The notes beneath the pieces are model-generated. The model saw only the letters and a program-made list of their open reading frames with translations. It was not told the DNA's origin and searched no databases. A DNA stretch of 64,000 nucleotides from Pseudomonas asuensis (lineage in GTDB: Bacteria > Pseudomonadota > Gammaproteobacteria > Pseudomonadales > Pseudomonadaceae). The position numbers and the translations under genes were made by a program. How positions within the stretch are numbered: position 1 is the stretch's first letter; each line of letters begins with the position of its first letter. This document shows positions 61,258 through 64,000 of this stretch, piece after piece. Location of the stretch: the NCBI RefSeq assembly GCF_014646755.1, contig NZ_BMNW01000008.1, positions 1-64,000 of the forward strand. Direction: 5' to 3'.

Positions 61258-63396
61258 ATGGATGAATCATTTGCAAAATTAATTTCCAGCCCGGACCAGA
61301 ATTGTCCATTAAAAAAGGCTTGGGTTAGTTTCAGATTAGTTGATGAGTTTGGCCAAGGCGAGCCTTATGCAAACTTATCTTACTCCTTAATAGATAGCCA
61401 AGGCAGCGAACATACAGGAACTCTTGACGAGAGAGGATATGCCAAAGTCGAACCTATTTATTGCGGCCCATCCATCCTTAGATTCCATGAAAAATATAAA
61501 GGAAATATAGATGTTTGGTATGATGATTTAACCCACCGCCAAGGCTTTGCCCTTCCTATCACACAACTACAAGCTGTAGCTGAGCAAACCCAAAGACGAA
61601 ACAGTAACCAATTAAGCTCAAACCCGAAACTAGCAGCCAAGGAGAATGCTGAATTTTATCGAGTAGAGGTACGTGATCTAGTGGAGTTTACTAGTCATCT
61701 CCCCCCTGCATCGAAGATATTAGCACCACGTCCTTCAATCAGACTTGCATCCAATTCAAATCAGCATGACGGTAAATCTTTTGGCATTGGTCTTGCACCT
61801 AATAAACATCACCTATTAGAAATCAAAGCTTTAACAGCTTGGCGACCATTACTCTCTCTAACATCAGAATTTTCAGCGCTTGATGCCTATCAACTCTCAT
61901 TGCTTACTACTCTAGCTTACTCAGATTTTGGAGAGAAATATGCTGAAGGCCAAGATACACCTCCAATTTATCCTTTCCCTGGCAGCATTGGCTATATCTT
62001 AAACAGCAGACTGGCACACATTGAAACTGGCGCATTAAATGAAGAGCCTGCGCGCTTTAAAGACGTTACCCCTTACCATCTTATTTTAGAGGAAGTTCCT
62101 TACTCCAAAAGGTTAGAAATCATTCCCTTCGATCCACTCTATTACACAAAAGAAAATGAACAAAAAAAACCTTGGCAATTGCACAGTCTAAACGACACAA
62201 ACACTAATACCCAAGCATATATTAGCCATGATGATCGAATGATTTTAATTGGTATCAGGGGTACGCAAGAGTGGCCAGACTTTGCGCGCGATATAGATGC
62301 TAAACAAGTCCCTTATGAAGAAGGCATAGGGCAGGCGCACCGCGGATTTTATAAGGCCTTCCTTGCGGTTAAAGAATTTGTAAAGCCTTACCTATTCAAC
62401 TTTTACTCTGGTCAAAAGATTGTCGTAAACGGCCATAGTTTAGGGGGGGCCATTGCACTTTTATTAGCTGAATGGCTACGTCGAGAGGAACGTAATTATG
62501 ATGTATTACTGTACACCTACGGCGCACCTCGTGCTGGCGATAGAAAATTTGTCGAAGGTGCATCCGAACTAATCCATCATCGGCTTGTTAACCATAACGA
62601 TCCTATTCCAAGTCTACCTGCAACATGGATGGACACAGACCAGCGAATATTTATCCCTGGAATAGCGGCACTTATTACAGGGGCAACTGGAATAGGCGGT
62701 GCAGCATTCTTGGCAGGCATTGTCAATTTAAAAGGTGATAATTATCAGCACCACGGGACACTTCATCACTTTCTACCGCTCCCTATTGGCAGAGGGGAAA
62801 CTACCTCAGTACTTTGGCAACCGGAATGTTCGGGAATCGAAGAAGCCGCGTGTACTTATTATGCAGCCAACATTAAAAATGACATGCCTGACAGAGCGCT
62901 ATTCATTGCACAGCTAGCTTCCATGTCACAACACTTTACAGTAGCTGGATATGTTCCGGCTTGTCATGCAACGCTGTTACGCTGGAAAGCTAGCGCTGCA
63001 CAGGGAGGTCAAAGCTTGACCAAACGCGAGCAAGAATGGTTAGAAAAGGAAATCTATAGTTATCAAAAAAACTTAGAGTTATGGGAAAAACAAGCCTGGC
63101 AAAAATATGATGCCCTACATCGGCACCAAGAAGTTTCCTTAAGTCTACGCAGGCAGCAATTCGAACAAGCTATTAGCTTCGCCGCTGCCGAAAGGAGGCG
63201 TTTACCCCGTACCTTAGGCCGTATCAGGGAGCTAGCTCAAAAGCCTATTTCCCTTGAGAATGTATACGGATCTCAAATAAATAACCCTATACTTTCTAGC
63301 CTAATAAGCCGGTGGCAACAACATGATGAAAACCTACCGTCCAAAACACCTCAACTAGCCTCTATACCTAGACCATATAAGCTCAGTTACGTCTAG
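61258..63396 (+). CDS. T6SS class-3 lipase (phospholipase) effector
   Basis: 712 aa from ATG 61258 (GGAA upstream, 4 bp after the lipoprotein stop). Residues 18-95 form a beta-rich domain (AWVSFRLVDEFGQGEPYANL ... GTLDERGYAKV) like the N-terminal segments of other Pseudomonas T6SS cargo. The lipase_3 domain spans about 320-510 with nucleophile S394 in VNGHSLGGA, likely acid D448 (NHNDPIP) and histidine 503/504 (GTLHHF). A Gly/Ala-rich hydrophobic segment (468-490) is inserted before the histidine, and a helical, charged C terminus follows. Order and content resemble V. cholerae vgrG1-tap1-tseL-tsiV1, except that the immunity candidate comes first. AT-rich. Confidence 0.85.
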   Translation: MDESFAKLISSPDQNCPLKKAWVSFRLVDEFGQGEPYANLSYSLIDSQGSEHTGTLDERGYAKVEPIYCGPSILRFHEKYKGNIDVWYDDLTHRQGFALPITQLQAVAEQTQRRNSNQLSSNPKLAAKENAEFYRVEVRDLVEFTSHLPPASKILAPRPSIRLASNSNQHDGKSFGIGLAPNKHHLLEIKALTAWRPLLSLTSEFSALDAYQLSLLTTLAYSDFGEKYAEGQDTPPIYPFPGSIGYILNSRLAHIETGALNEEPARFKDVTPYHLILEEVPYSKRLEIIPFDPLYYTKENEQKKPWQLHSLNDTNTNTQAYISHDDRMILIGIRGTQEWPDFARDIDAKQVPYEEGIGQAHRGFYKAFLAVKEFVKPYLFNFYSGQKIVVNGHSLGGAIALLLAEWLRREERNYDVLLYTYGAPRAGDRKFVEGASELIHHRLVNHNDPIPSLPATWMDTDQRIFIPGIAALITGATGIGGAAFLAGIVNLKGDNYQHHGTLHHFLPLPIGRGETTSVLWQPECSGIEEAACTYYAANIKNDMPDRALFIAQLASMSQHFTVAGYVPACHATLLRWKASAAQGGQSLTKREQEWLEKEIYSYQKNLELWEKQAWQKYDALHRHQEVSLSLRRQQFEQAISFAAAERRRLPRTLGRIRELAQKPISLENVYGSQINNPILSSLISRWQQHDENLPSKTPQLASIPRPYKLSYV

Positions 63397-63415
63397 TTGA
63401 CCTATAAAAGGCTTA

Positions 63416-63444
63416 AGCTAACCGCTTCATAAATGCGGTTAGCT
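63416..63444 (+). terminator. Hairpin after the lipase effector gene
   Basis: AGCTAACCGC (63416-63425) pairs perfectly with GCGGTTAGCT (63435-63444), loop 9 nt. No T-run follows. Plausible transcript end for the vgrG unit. Confidence 0.5.
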
Positions 63445-63596
63445 GCCAATTACCTAACAAGCATACTGGGAACATCGACATATCAAAAACCAACGTAACG
63501 CCAAAGCTATCAGGCATAAAAAAGTCGCCTACAAAACTCTTCAACTTCACAAGAGTTTAAATTGCCCATAGCTAAAAAGTAGAAATACTTTTGCAA

Positions 63597-63740
63597 ATGA
63601 GCCATGTCCTCAGTCCGCTTTATCATCCAAGCGAGTCAGCCATGGAGCATGCGGCAGCGGTCCTTAAGACAGTTATGATTCTAAACCCCGATTGCATAAG
63701 GCCTTTCATTTCAAAAAGACGAAATGAAGATAGCCGTTAA
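63597..63740 (+). CDS. Doubtful 47-residue ORF in the right-end gap
   Basis: The 604 bases from 63,397 to the end hold no confident gene. This frame (MSHVLSPLYHPSESAMEHAA...) has no Shine-Dalgarno, though its middle part is more GC-rich than its flanks. It could be a remnant of a longer gene. Unrecognised. Confidence 0.2.
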   Translation: MSHVLSPLYHPSESAMEHAAAVLKTVMILNPDCIRPFISKRRNEDSR

Positions 63741-63809
63741 CAAAAGCAAATGTAAGCCATCTCAAAAGAATGAAAATAATAACAGTTTTAGTCTTGAGGC
63801 CTAAAAGTG

Positions 63810-64000
63810 ATGATCAGACAAAGCTTTTTAACTGAAACCTATTATAGCCATGTGCATGAGCTCTTAACGGCGGACATTATTAAGCTTGAAAAAGCTGAGC
63901 TTACTGCTGACTCAATTTAGCAAGCCGATTCACTGAGGGCCATGCTTATGGCTGACAATGAATTTTTTTCATGGGTATTAAGCTATACGGCTGGCAAAAG
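63810..64000 (+). pseudogene. Possible gene interrupted by an in-frame TAG at the window edge
   Basis: From ATG 63810 the frame reads 36 codons (MIRQSFLTETYYSHVHELLT...) to TAG at 63918-63920. It then continues open in the same frame for 26 codons to the window end (QADSLRAMLMADNEFFSWVL...). Both halves look protein-like, and TAG is one base from CAG, which would restore Gln. Either the gene is broken, or the second half is a separate gene starting at a downstream ATG. AT-rich like the T6SS cargo. Confidence 0.35.

Noticed and set aside
57524-63396. Complete T6SS locus
   Set aside because: Only the spike, adaptor and cargo are present; no tssB/C, clpV, hcp, tssJ-M or PAAR gene is visible, so it is an orphan vgrG cluster.
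63918-63920. TAG read-through or recoding (pyrrolysine-like)
   Set aside because: Nothing in the window suggests a recoding system; a mutation or two separate frames is simpler.

Overview
The window is a chromosomal segment of a Pseudomonas-type gammaproteobacterium. From about 160 to 41,110 the gene order (tyrS, M23 peptidase, anmK, erpA ... speD, vfr, trpC-D-G-E, gph, rpe ... lptD-surA-pdxA-rsmA-apaG-apaH-glpE, prkA-yeaH-spoVR, cca, folK-folB, plsY, tsaD, rpsU-dnaG-rpoD, tRNAs) matches the P. aeruginosa PAO1 region around PA0576-PA0668 as I remember it. Base composition looks moderate, roughly mid-50s % G+C by eye and not computed, so this is probably not P. aeruginosa itself. No IS element, CRISPR array or integrase is visible.

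Layout. 1-160: promoter and leader of an rRNA operon that leaves the window to the left. 163-10,360: tyrS, a cell-wall peptidase, anmK, erpA, hemJ, a DUF805 protein, SDR, HIT, coq7, speD, an OsmC protein and vfr. 10,411-15,990 (minus): trpE-G-D-C behind a recognisable Trp leader-peptide attenuator, then rpe-gph. 16,250-27,300: a DUF3530 protein, djlA, the amgK-murU cell-wall recycling pair, and the lptD-surA-pdxA-rsmA-apaG-apaH-glpE run. 27,555-32,434: the PrkA-YeaH-SpoVR stress module. 32,526-41,110: cca, folate genes, plsY, tsaD, the macromolecular-synthesis genes rpsU-dnaG-rpoD, and two tRNA genes (Ile2 and Gln).

From 41,190 onward the content is more accessory. A minus-strand signalling cassette (1181-aa CHASE3/GAF hybrid kinase, CheR, CheB, REC-kinase) has no chemoreceptor or CheA. 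Next come a 52-residue Pmp3/YqaE protein and an unannotated small RNA gene. The RNA gene has a perfect GacA box (TGTAAG-N6-CTTACA), several GGA motifs of which two sit in hairpin loops, and a classic terminator. I call it an RsmX/Y/Z-family regulator. It starts directly behind an acyl-CoA dehydrogenase gene. The glycolate operon glcDEFGB and its divergent regulator glcC follow, with two identical 13-bp palindromic operators.

The right end (57,420-63,400) is an orphan type VI secretion island: vgrG, a DUF4123 adaptor, a predicted lipoprotein immunity protein and a class-3 lipase effector. The three cargo genes are visibly more AT-rich than the rest. Upstream of vgrG is a perfect-core CRP/Vfr site, and the vgrG start overlaps GGA motifs. 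The island could therefore respond both to Vfr (encoded at 9,716) and to the Gac/Rsm pathway (sRNA at about 47,830-47,945); that link is inference. The last 600 bases hold a hairpin, doubtful small ORFs and what looks like a gene interrupted by a TAG codon.
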